Positions 6,637 to 12,133 of a stretch of DNA of 12,133 nucleotides are shown here, piece after piece (position 1 is the first letter of the stretch; every line of letters begins with the position of its first letter). Source of the stretch: Phycisphaerae bacterium (GTDB lineage Bacteria > Planctomycetota > Phycisphaerae > UBA1845 > Fen-1342); assembly GCA_022842805.1 (NCBI GenBank), contig JALHOX010000065.1, positions 1,985 to 14,117 of the forward strand, in the 5' to 3' direction. Below the pieces are notes generated by a model, which was not told the origin of the DNA, did not search any database, and was given only the letters and a program-made list of their open reading frames with translations. Both the position numbers and the translations under genes were made by a program.

Positions 6637-7635
6637 TTAGCGGAAGCGACCGGCGCCATCCTGCCAAACGCGAGCCTGTTCGTTTACGCGCGTGGTGATG
6701 CTCTGAAGCTCGTCGTCGCGCGCCTTATCCTTTACGCGCTCCCACCACTTGTCGGGGCGCACCGGCTTGAGGTCGAAGATCTTCGAGAGCGCCTTGTAGG
6801 CCATTAGCCGATCGCCCTCTTTGGCGGCCCGCATCTCGGGCAGGAGCACTTCGGCGGCGATCGTCGGCGTGAGGCGGCCGAGCGCGGCCTGCGCATCCTT
6901 GTTGCCCTCTTTGGCTTGCTTCAAGAGGTAATCGGCGGCGGGGCGCGTCGAAAGGATGCCCAGCACTTCGGTCGCATTCTTCAGAAACTGCTTGTCCTCG
7001 GCGCGGCGGTCGATGAGCTTGAGAATGTCGGCGTCGGCCTCGCTGATGTTCAACTGCGCGACCAATTCCAGCGCGCGGGTGAGATCGGCGGGCTTGGGCT
7101 TTTCTTCTTCGAACTTGGCCTTGATCTGGTCGGTGTAAAGGCGCGAGACATATTCGCGATAGCCCTTGTGCAGTTCGGTCAGGAGCGCGCCGGGTTCGGC
7201 CATCTCCATCAAATTAATGGTGTTGACCTTGGCGCTGGTCTCGGGAGAGAGCAGCGCCTGACCGGGGACGACGGCCATGTAGCCGCCGAAGTTGGCGGGC
7301 AGGCCGAGGGCCTGGAGCATGGGCCGGGTCTGGGAGGTGCGCGACATACGAAGCGGGACGAAGCGGGTTTGGATCATCTCGACGACGATCGGATCGCGCA
7401 GCGACCGCTGCAAGCGGTTTTGAATGTTGCTGTCGCGCAGCTCGGCATCGGGCGCGACGTAGACCAGCACGGGCCGCAGGCTCTTCTGCGCCGCTTGAGC
7501 GGCGGGCGCCGGCTGGTTCATCCACTGAATGGCGCTCTGAGCGGTCTGAGCCGCGGCGCTGGAGACCAGCGCGGCGACGGTCAGCAGCGCGGCGGCACGA
7601 GGCCGACGAGCGAGGAAGTTCCACGGATTACGCAT
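6637..7635 (-). CDS. Exported protein with cysteine-free thioredoxin-like domain and helical C-terminal half
   Basis: I do not recognise a named family. Residues 1-29 are a Sec-type signal peptide: basic RRPR, the hydrophobic stretch AAALLTVAALVSS, and a likely cut after AAA. Residues about 35-130 follow a thioredoxin-like layout: AIQWM, a helix of Ala/Gln, RPVLVYVAPD where the CxxC strand-helix junction would be, then DPIVVEMIQTRFVPLRMS, and LGLPANFGGYMAVVPGQ in the cis-proline region. The whole 332-residue protein has no cysteine, so it cannot be a redox enzyme. Residues about 185-285 are short paired helices resembling HEAT/TPR-type repeats (ADYLLKQAKEGNKDAQAALG). A periplasmic or surface scaffold or chaperone-like role is a guess. 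The ATG has an AAGGA nine bases upstream. A nested inverted repeat lies 54 bp upstream of the start. Confidence 0.8.
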   Translation of the reverse strand: MRNPWNFLARRPRAAALLTVAALVSSAAAQTAQSAIQWMNQPAPAAQAAQKSLRPVLVYVAPDAELRDSNIQNRLQRSLRDPIVVEMIQTRFVPLRMSRTSQTRPMLQALGLPANFGGYMAVVPGQALLSPETSAKVNTINLMEMAEPGALLTELHKGYREYVSRLYTDQIKAKFEEEKPKPADLTRALELVAQLNISEADADILKLIDRRAEDKQFLKNATEVLGILSTRPAADYLLKQAKEGNKDAQAALGRLTPTIAAEVLLPEMRAAKEGDRLMAYKALSKIFDLKPVRPDKWWERVKDKARDDELQSITTRVNEQARVWQDGAGRFR

Positions 7636-7688
7636 CGAGTTTCATCCTTCCCGGCGGACGCGACCGATTCGGTGCGTCGCCCGCCAAA

Positions 7689-7726
7689 GTTCACACGAGC
7701 ATCTCCGACGCGGGAGAGGCGTGAAC
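7689..7726. other. Nested inverted repeat upstream of the exported thioredoxin-like gene
   Basis: GTTCAC (7689-7694) and GTGAAC (7721-7726) form an outer six-base inverted repeat. Inside it TCTCC (7702-7706) and GGAGA (7713-7717) form a five-base stem with a six-base loop. It sits in the 152-bp gap between tRNA-Leu and the exported gene. It could be an operator, a 5' leader structure, or a stem ending the tRNA transcript. No U-tract follows beyond TTT. Apart from this I see nothing definite in 7636-7787. Confidence 0.4.
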
Positions 7727-7787
7727 CACTCTGACGAGCATACGCAGGCGACTGTTCCCCGCCGGGGGGCGCGCCTCGCTCGTCGAT

Positions 7788-7871
7788 TGCCGAAGGTGGG
7801 AATCGAACCCACACTCCGTTGCCGGAACGGGATTTTGAATCCCGCGCGTCTGCCAGTTCCGCCACTTCGGC
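7788..7871 (-). tRNA. tRNA-Leu, anticodon CAA
   Basis: On the minus strand the acceptor stem GCCGAAG (5') pairs perfectly with CTTCGGC (3'), followed by discriminator A, as expected for leucine. The anticodon arm is CGGGA-TTCAAAA-TCCCG, which places CAA at positions 34-36 and decodes UUG. A long class II variable arm (TCCG-GCAA-CGGA) and a T arm (GTGGG-TTCGAAT-CCCAC) complete the cloverleaf. CCA is not encoded in the gene, since ATCG follows the discriminator, so it must be added by the nucleotidyltransferase. It lies in the only visibly AT-enriched gap of the window, between the gyrB-tail fragment and the exported gene. Confidence 0.97.
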
Positions 7872-7894
7872 TCAATCAGAAACAGAACTCAAAG

Positions 7895-7900
7895 ATTCTA
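7895..7900 (-). promoter_or_regulatory. Possible -10 element for tRNA-Leu
   Basis: TAGAAT on the minus strand matches TATAAT at five of six positions. It lies 23 bases upstream of the tRNA 5' end in a locally AT-rich stretch (7872-7910). No convincing -35 hexamer is found at 16-18 bases spacing, so this is only a candidate. Confidence 0.28.
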
Positions 7901-7932
7901 GCAAAGTTGGGCAAGTCGTGGGCCCGTGGAAA

Positions 7933-7962
7933 TTCGTCAGCCTGCGAGCCGCAGGCCGCTAC
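7933..7962 (-). repeat. Interspersed palindromic repeat, copy 2 (inverted)
   Basis: The minus strand reads GTAGCGGCCTGCGGC and ends AGGCTGACGAA, nearly the same as 3611-3641 on the plus strand. Here the palindrome is better: GCCTGCG (7940-7946) and CGCAGGC (7950-7956) form a seven-base stem with a three-base loop. It begins seven bases beyond the stop codon of the gyrB-tail fragment, in the direction of transcription. No T-run follows, so a terminator role is not supported by the usual criteria. Confidence 0.6.
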
Positions 7963-7968
7963 AGGACA

Positions 7969-8028
7969 TCAGATATCCAAGTTCTTCACGTGAATCACGT
8001 CGACGAAGATGAACTCTTCGGGGCTGCA
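7969..8028 (-). pseudogene. Decayed duplicate of the gyrB 3' end (20 codons including stop)
   Basis: Aligned without gaps to 8701-8760, 47 of 60 bases agree, and 29 of the first 32 counted from the stop codon. In the gyrB frame it encodes CSPEEFIFVDVIHVKNLDI-stop, against DSRKEFISSNAIHVKNLDI-stop in GyrB. The homology starts exactly at the TGA stop and fades after about 60 bases. Seven of the eight differing codons change the amino acid, so it is not under GyrB selection. The same frame runs 23 sense codons beyond the TGA that ends the upstream membrane-protein gene. I see no start of its own. It is too short to work as gyrase and is best read as a relic of duplication or of element insertion. 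Confidence 0.65.
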
Positions 8029-8040
8029 TTCCCGGGTGAA

Positions 8041-8640
8041 TCACACCGAAGCCCCGCTGAAGATCAAATACCACTGGAATAGGCTCCAGCCCACCCCCAG
8101 CAGATACCACGGCAATTTGAACATGAGATAACGCCGGAAGTTATCGCACAGCGCGAAGCGCCCGCGGAGCCACACGTTGCTCCACATCCAAAGCCCCAAC
8201 AGCAAGGGGATCGCCGCGAACTGCAGATACCCCGCCACGCGGGGCGCGCCTCCCGCTACTGCCAAGACCAGCCACGGCACAAACAGCGCGACGGGGCCCA
8301 TCGTCGCTTGCGAAGCTGCAAAAAGCGCAAACGGCAGCGCACGCAGCCCGGACACAATCGGATCCCCCGGCAGCAGCAGAGCGATCGCCAGCGTCGCGAC
8401 ACCGACCACCAACAAATCCGCGACGGCATAGGCGCGCACGAACGGCCAATCTCGGTACGCCAGCCCCGCCCCGGTCACGCGACTGAACACTTCGGCGCAT
8501 TCGCTGCAGCGCCCGGCGCGCAACAGCCCCAGTTGGTAGCCGCAATAAATGCAATAGCCCGTTCGCTCGGCGGCCGCGCCGGACGGGTCCGTGTCGTTCG
8601 GATGGGGTGGTTCGTTCCCGTCCACGGCGACTTTCTGCAC
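8041..8640 (-). CDS. Zinc-ribbon membrane protein of planctomycete type
   Basis: This 199-residue protein starts with a polar, Pro/Asp-rich segment, then a four-cysteine zinc ribbon: CIYCGYQL (Cys 30, 33) and RCSEC (Cys 45, 48). The rest is hydrophobic with about four membrane segments: about 71-91, 101-130, 135-156 and 174-194 (LPWYLLGVGWSLFQWYLIF). The C-x-Y-C-G-Y ... R-C-x-E-C ribbon followed by a short membrane domain is common in Planctomycetota proteins of unknown function. The GTG start is weakly supported: no ribosome binding site is visible, and a second in-frame GTG lies four codons in, where the N-terminus would be only slightly shorter. It sits 60 bp downstream of gyrB and its TGA stop is followed in frame by the gyrB-tail fragment, so it lies between two direct-repeat copies of that sequence. 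Function unknown. Confidence 0.78.
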   Translation of the reverse strand: MQKVAVDGNEPPHPNDTDPSGAAAERTGYCIYCGYQLGLLRAGRCSECAEVFSRVTGAGLAYRDWPFVRAYAVADLLVVGVATLAIALLLPGDPIVSGLRALPFALFAASQATMGPVALFVPWLVLAVAGGAPRVAGYLQFAAIPLLLGLWMWSNVWLRGRFALCDNFRRYLMFKLPWYLLGVGWSLFQWYLIFSGASV

Positions 8641-8700
8641 TGACGCTGCAAACGGCGCGATACCGGCGTCTCTCGGAAGGCGCGGCCCGCCGGCACGTCG

Positions 8701-11181
8701 TCAGATATCGAGGTTCTTCACGTGAATCGCGTTCGAGGAGATGAACTCCTTGCGGCTGTCCACGTCGTCGCCCATCAGCACGCGGAAGACGCCCTCGGTC
8801 GCGATGGCGTCGATGTCGCGCTGATCGGCGTCGTCGCCGGGGGAGCCGATCGCGACCTTGCGCAGGACGCGATTGGCGGGGTTCATGGTAGTCTCCCAGA
8901 GCTCCTCTTTGTTCATCTCGCCCAGCCCCTTGAAGCGCTTGAGCTCGCGCCCGTGAGAGCCGATGGCGCGGACGCCCTCCGGCAACGTCCGCAGATTGTC
9001 GAGTTCGTAGCGCTCGACCGCGGGGGCGCTGAGCGTGAAGACCGCCGGAGCGCGGTCGCCGGTGATCAGCTCTTCGCGAATGGCGAACAGATCTTCGGGC
9101 CGACAGCCGAAATCCTTCAGGCGACCAAAGGCGTACTCGATCGCCTTGGCCTCGGGCAGATCGGTGCGGACGACCGTCTTCTGCTGGGCCATCTGGGCCA
9201 TGCGGAATTGCTCGGCGGCGGCTTCGTCGAAGAAGTAATGCTCGACGTCGCTCTCCTTCACCCACAGGCGGGTGTGCGGCAGGCGGCCCTCGGCGTCGCG
9301 CCGGGCGGCGAATTTCTCGAAGGGAATGCCGCGACGACCCAGCACGCGGGCCTGCCGCTCGATTTCCTCGAGCACGTTCAGCAAATCTTCGAGCGCCTGA
9401 CCGGCGAGCTCGCGCGGCGGCATGCCTTCACGCGTGATGAGCAGCCGCGTGCCGTCCATGCCCAGCGTGCGCAGAACGCGGTTCATCGCCGGGTCGTCGA
9501 GCACATACTGCGTCTTCTTGCCCTTGCTGAGCGCGTAGAGCGGCGGCTGAGCGATGTAAACCACGCCACGATCGATCAGCGCTTTCATGTGGCGGAAGAT
9601 GAAGGTGAGCAACAACGTGCGAATGTGCGAGCCGTCGACATCGGCGTCGGTCATGAGAATGATGCGGCCGTAGCGCAGCTTGCCGGCGTCGAAGTCTTCG
9701 TCGCCGATGCCGGTGCCAAAGGCCTTGATCATTTCGACGATTTCTTCGTGCGCCAGCACCTTGTGCAAGCGAGCCTTCTCGACGTTCAAGATCTTGCCGC
9801 GGATGGGCAGGATGGCCTGCGTGCGCGAGTCGCGGTGGCCCTTGGCCGAGCCGGCGGCCGAGTCGCCTTCGACGATATAGATTTCGGTTTCGTCGACGTT
9901 GCGGCTACTGCAATCGACGAGCTTTTTGGATAGCCCGCCGCCGGCGAGAGCCGACTTGCGCGCGGTCTCGCGGGCCTTGCGAGCGGCCTCGCGGGCGACG
10001 GCGGCCTGCACAGCCTTGCCGATCAGCTTCTTCGCGTCGCCGGGGTGCTCTTCGAGCCAGGTATTGAGCTGTTCGTTGACGACGGTCTCCACGAAGGCGC
10101 CGACCTCGCTGTTGCCGAGCTTCGTCTTGGTCTGGCCTTCGAACTGCGGCTCGGGCACTTTGACCGAGACGACGGCCGTCAGCCCTTCGCGAATGTCTTC
10201 GCCGGAGAGCGGCGGGTCGTTGGTCTTGAAGATGTTGGCTTTTTTGCCGTAGTTGTTGATGCAGCGCGTCAGGGCGGACTTCAGCCCCGAGAGGTGCGTG
10301 CCGCCCTCGCCGGTGTGAATGTTGTTGGCGAAGCTGACGAGATGCTCGTTGTAGCTGTCGTTGTATTGCCAGGCGATCTCAGCCACGAGCCGCTGTTCGG
10401 GATCTTCGCGGCGGAAGAAGACGACCTCGTGCAGCGCCTCGCTGCCGCGAGCGAGATGCTCGACGAATTCGCGAATGCCCTTCTCGAAACGAAAGACCTC
10501 GGTCTTCCCGTCGCGCTCGTCGCTGATCGTGATCTCAAGGCCGCTGTTGAGATAGGCCAGCTCGCGCAGACGCGGGGCGAGGCGGTCGTAGATCAGCGTG
10601 GTGTCGGGGAAGATCGTGCCGTCGGGCTTGAAGTGGATCAGCGTGCCGGTGTTGGCGGCGTCGCCGATGCGCGAGGGCTGCTTGCTGACGACGCCCCGCT
10701 GACACTCCATGGTCCAGATGCCGCCGTCGCGATGAACGCGGGCGACCAGCAACTCGGAGAGAGCATTCACGGCGCTCAGACCGATGCCGTGCAGACCGGC
10801 CGAGACGGAGTAGGACTTGCGGTCGAACTTGCCGCCGGCGTTGGGCTTGGTGAGGCACAGCTCCAGCGCCGACATGCCATATTCGGCCTTGGTCGCCACC
10901 GGAATGCCGCGGCCGTCGTCTTCGACGCTGCAACTGCCGTCGGCGTGGAGTTTGACGACGATGCGCGAGCAATGACCGGCGAGGGCCTCGTCGATCGAGT
11001 TGTCGACGATCTCATACACCAGGTGGTGCAAGCCGCGCGGGCCGATGTCGCCGATGTACATGCTGGGGCGCTTGCGGATGTGCTCCAGGCCTTCGAGCCA
11101 CTGAATGCTGTCGGCGTCGTAGCCCGGTTGCTCAGCCACGGTCGGCCCCACGGCGGCGGTCTGACTTTGCATCTGCGTCAT
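8701..11181 (-). CDS. gyrB: DNA gyrase subunit B
   Basis: GyrB supplies the ATPase and TOPRIM parts of gyrase (GyrA2B2), which introduces negative supercoils. From the chosen ATG (826 residues) the order is: GHKL ATPase with YEIVDNSIDEALAG (general-base Glu and Mg-binding Asn), DDGRGIPV and GLHGIGLSAVNALS; transducer with the ATP-contacting lysine in QTKTKLGN; TOPRIM with EGDSAAGSAKGHRDSRTQ, LPIRGKILNVEKAR and DADVDGSHIRTLLL; and RFKGLGEMNKEELWETTMNP near the C-terminus. Between YALSKGKK (about 550) and RFKGLGEMN (about 750) there is a large insert, as in E. coli GyrB (804 residues), absent from shorter forms near 640. The C-terminus ends NAIHVKNLDI. I chose this ATG because GGGAG lies four bases before it; an in-frame ATG at 11196 lacks a site. 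It overlaps dciA by 50 bp, so the two are almost certainly cotranscribed. Confidence 0.97.
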   Translation of the reverse strand: MTQMQSQTAAVGPTVAEQPGYDADSIQWLEGLEHIRKRPSMYIGDIGPRGLHHLVYEIVDNSIDEALAGHCSRIVVKLHADGSCSVEDDGRGIPVATKAEYGMSALELCLTKPNAGGKFDRKSYSVSAGLHGIGLSAVNALSELLVARVHRDGGIWTMECQRGVVSKQPSRIGDAANTGTLIHFKPDGTIFPDTTLIYDRLAPRLRELAYLNSGLEITISDERDGKTEVFRFEKGIREFVEHLARGSEALHEVVFFRREDPEQRLVAEIAWQYNDSYNEHLVSFANNIHTGEGGTHLSGLKSALTRCINNYGKKANIFKTNDPPLSGEDIREGLTAVVSVKVPEPQFEGQTKTKLGNSEVGAFVETVVNEQLNTWLEEHPGDAKKLIGKAVQAAVAREAARKARETARKSALAGGGLSKKLVDCSSRNVDETEIYIVEGDSAAGSAKGHRDSRTQAILPIRGKILNVEKARLHKVLAHEEIVEMIKAFGTGIGDEDFDAGKLRYGRIILMTDADVDGSHIRTLLLTFIFRHMKALIDRGVVYIAQPPLYALSKGKKTQYVLDDPAMNRVLRTLGMDGTRLLITREGMPPRELAGQALEDLLNVLEEIERQARVLGRRGIPFEKFAARRDAEGRLPHTRLWVKESDVEHYFFDEAAAEQFRMAQMAQQKTVVRTDLPEAKAIEYAFGRLKDFGCRPEDLFAIREELITGDRAPAVFTLSAPAVERYELDNLRTLPEGVRAIGSHGRELKRFKGLGEMNKEELWETTMNPANRVLRKVAIGSPGDDADQRDIDAIATEGVFRVLMGDDVDSRKEFISSNAIHVKNLDI

Positions 11182-11590
11182 GCGACTCCCAATCATCCAG
11201 ACCGGCGTCGCCCAGGACGACGCGGACCGTTTTCAACGGACAATGAACACTCCGCCGCAGGGCGCTCAGCAGCCCCTCGCTGCGTCGGTGCAATTCGGCG
11301 TACGCGACCGAGTCGCGCGCCCCGATTTCCAAAATCCCATCCAGATAGCCCACGACGCGGGCGGCCGCGCTGAGCTCCTTACCGGCCCAAACGCGGAAGG
11401 CCGCTTCGAGCCGATCGCGAAAACGCAATGAGCGATCGGCCGCTTTCAGCACCGCAGCGTCTTCGGCGACGCCAGAGCCGTCGGCGGCGCCCGCCGCGCC
11501 GAAGAGCGGCCGGGCCTGCCAGGTACGCTTACTCGCGAGCAGTCGCAGGAAGGCGGATTCGTCCATCGCAGTCGTCTTCGCCCCGCTCAT
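11132..11590 (-). CDS. dciA: DciA-like protein (DUF721), probable replicative helicase loader or operator
   Basis: This 152-residue protein matches the DUF721 pattern. After a variable N-terminus (ASKRTWQARPLFG), residues about 55-127 read RFRDRLEAAFRVWAGKELSAAARVVGYLDGILEIG, then ARDSVAYAELHRRSEGLLSAL and TVRVVLGD. This is the usual VW ... G ... L ... V.d..a.EL ... LL ... i..I.. layout. DciA proteins interact with the DnaB helicase and are the ancestral helicase-loading factors in bacteria lacking DnaC/DnaI. The location supports the call: 17 bp after dnaN and overlapping gyrB. The family is weakly conserved and charged tails such as the C-terminal SDRRRGADRG are usual. Start at ATG 11590; a second ATG eight codons in is also possible. 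No clear ribosome binding site is seen at either. Confidence 0.8.
   Translation of the reverse strand: MSGAKTTAMDESAFLRLLASKRTWQARPLFGAAGAADGSGVAEDAAVLKAADRSLRFRDRLEAAFRVWAGKELSAAARVVGYLDGILEIGARDSVAYAELHRRSEGLLSALRRSVHCPLKTVRVVLGDAGLDDWESHDADAKSDRRRGADRG
11186..11190 (-). promoter_or_regulatory. Ribosome binding site deciding the gyrB start
   Basis: GGGAG lies four bases before the ATG ending at 11181 and within the 3' part of dciA. The ATG five codons further upstream (11196) has no purine-rich site in front of it. Confidence 0.6.
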
Positions 11591-11607
11591 CGTCGCGGCT
11601 AGCCAGG

Positions 11608-12133
11608 CTAGTTCAGCGTGACCGGCATCACGACGTACAAAAAGTCCTCGCGATCCGGCCCGGTCAGCACGCCGGGCTTGAAGCTTTCGCTCAATTCCAG
11701 CGCGACCTGCGGAAACGGGATCGCCTTTAGCGCGTCGGCCAGGAAGATCGGATTAAAGCCGATGTCGAGCTTGCCCACGCTCTGGCTGATCGGCATCTCG
11801 ACCCACGCCTCGCCCTGCTCGGGCGAATTGGCGCTGACCTTCAGCGAGTCTTTCTCGAAGTGCAGCCGAACAGCACGAGAATCTTCGGTGGTCAGCAGCG
11901 CGGCGCGCCGGATCGCGGCGAGGAACTGCACGCGATCGAGCTCGGTGCGCTTGTTGTTGTCCTGCGGGATCACTTCGTTGTAATTCGGGAAATGGCCATC
12001 CACCAGCGCCGCACACAGCATGCGCCCGCCAAACTTCAGCATCACCTGCGTCGGCAGCAGCTTCACATGCACGATGCGCTCGGCGTCGACATTCGAGGTC
12101 GGGAAGACGCGCTCAAAAACATTCAGCGCTTTG
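11608..12133 (-). CDS. dnaN: DNA polymerase III beta sliding clamp (C-terminal part; 5' end outside window)
   Basis: The frame is open from the right edge (KALNVFERVFPTSNVDAERI) to a stop at 11608, giving about 174 residues, or roughly half a normal clamp of 365-380. It holds the end of domain 2 and domain 3: GRMLCAALVDGHFPNYNEVIP (the conserved dGxyPdy..viP segment), LDRVQFLAAIRRAALLTTEDSRAVRL, LDIGFNPIFLADALKAI, and the terminal VVMPVTLN, which matches the VMP(M/V)-x-L clamp C-terminus lining the partner-binding groove. The clamp encircles DNA and tethers polymerase III and repair enzymes. It is the first gene of the dnaN-dciA-gyrB block, so dnaA may lie just outside on the right; that cannot be seen here. 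Confidence 0.95.
   Translation of the reverse strand, partial: KALNVFERVFPTSNVDAERIVHVKLLPTQVMLKFGGRMLCAALVDGHFPNYNEVIPQDNNKRTELDRVQFLAAIRRAALLTTEDSRAVRLHFEKDSLKVSANSPEQGEAWVEMPISQSVGKLDIGFNPIFLADALKAIPFPQVALELSESFKPGVLTGPDREDFLYVVMPVTLN

Noticed and set aside
5544..6659. Extended start of the threonine aldolase at 6659
   Set aside because: It would overlap the preceding gene by 23 bp and add 21 polar residues before the usual MxxIVDLRSDT N-terminus.
4833..6698. A 621-codon open frame on the plus strand
   Set aside because: It is antisense to endonuclease V and the threonine aldolase, both of which have intact catalytic residues; the translation has shadow-like composition.
7757..7767. CCCC-GCC-GGGG stem just beyond the tRNA 3' end as an intrinsic terminator
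   Set aside because: Only four base pairs with a three-base loop and no T-run after it on the minus strand; chance is likely in GC-rich DNA.
8141..9265. A 374-codon minus-strand frame overlapping the gyrB 3' end and the membrane gene
   Set aside because: It is an Arg-rich shifted reading of gyrB and of the zinc-ribbon gene, both of which are better supported in their own frames.
10045..11373. Open frames on the plus strand opposite gyrB and dciA (also 8722-9933)
   Set aside because: GyrB is complete and unambiguous on the minus strand across this region; the opposite frames have no domain signature.

Overview
The window looks like chromosomal DNA from a GC-rich member of the Planctomycetota, probably on the Phycisphaerae side. 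Three things suggest this. The first gene is a secreted beta-helix protein ending in a dockerin-like module, a type planctomycetes carry in large numbers. A small membrane protein starts with the CxYCGY...RCSEC zinc ribbon common in that phylum. The housekeeping proteins (GyrB, DnaN, TrpS, ScpA) are clearly bacterial but diverged from proteobacterial and firmicute versions. This placement is inferred from protein character, not from a search.

Layout: a plus-strand gene fills 2-2098 and is cut by the left edge. Everything else is on the minus strand. Read in the direction of transcription (right to left) the order is dnaN (cut by the right edge), dciA/DUF721, gyrB, a zinc-ribbon membrane protein, a short decayed copy of the gyrB 3' end, tRNA-Leu(CAA), an exported cysteine-free thioredoxin-like protein, a threonine aldolase, endonuclease V, trpS, scpA and a Rid-family protein. 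That last gene converges on the beta-helix gene.

The right third (8701-12133) is a replication block: sliding clamp, probable helicase-loading factor and gyrase B, packed with a 17-bp gap and a 50-bp overlap. RecF, often found between dnaN and gyrB, is absent. The middle (7636-8700) is the only accessory-looking part. It holds the membrane gene between two direct-repeat copies of the gyrB tail, one copy of a small palindromic repeat, the tRNA and a nested inverted repeat. The left-middle part (2133-7635) holds metabolic and maintenance genes: amino-acid metabolism, repair of deaminated DNA, tryptophan charging, the kleisin subunit of SMC, and reactive enamine/imine clearance.

Gaps between genes are mostly below 130 bp. 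The longest, 7636-7787 and 7872-8040, are described through the elements in them. I found no complete new defence or mobile system, CRISPR array, transposase or integrase. The most unusual signals are the 60-bp gyrB-tail duplication and the interspersed palindromic repeat, seen as one full, one variant inverted and one collapsed copy, all in intergenic DNA.
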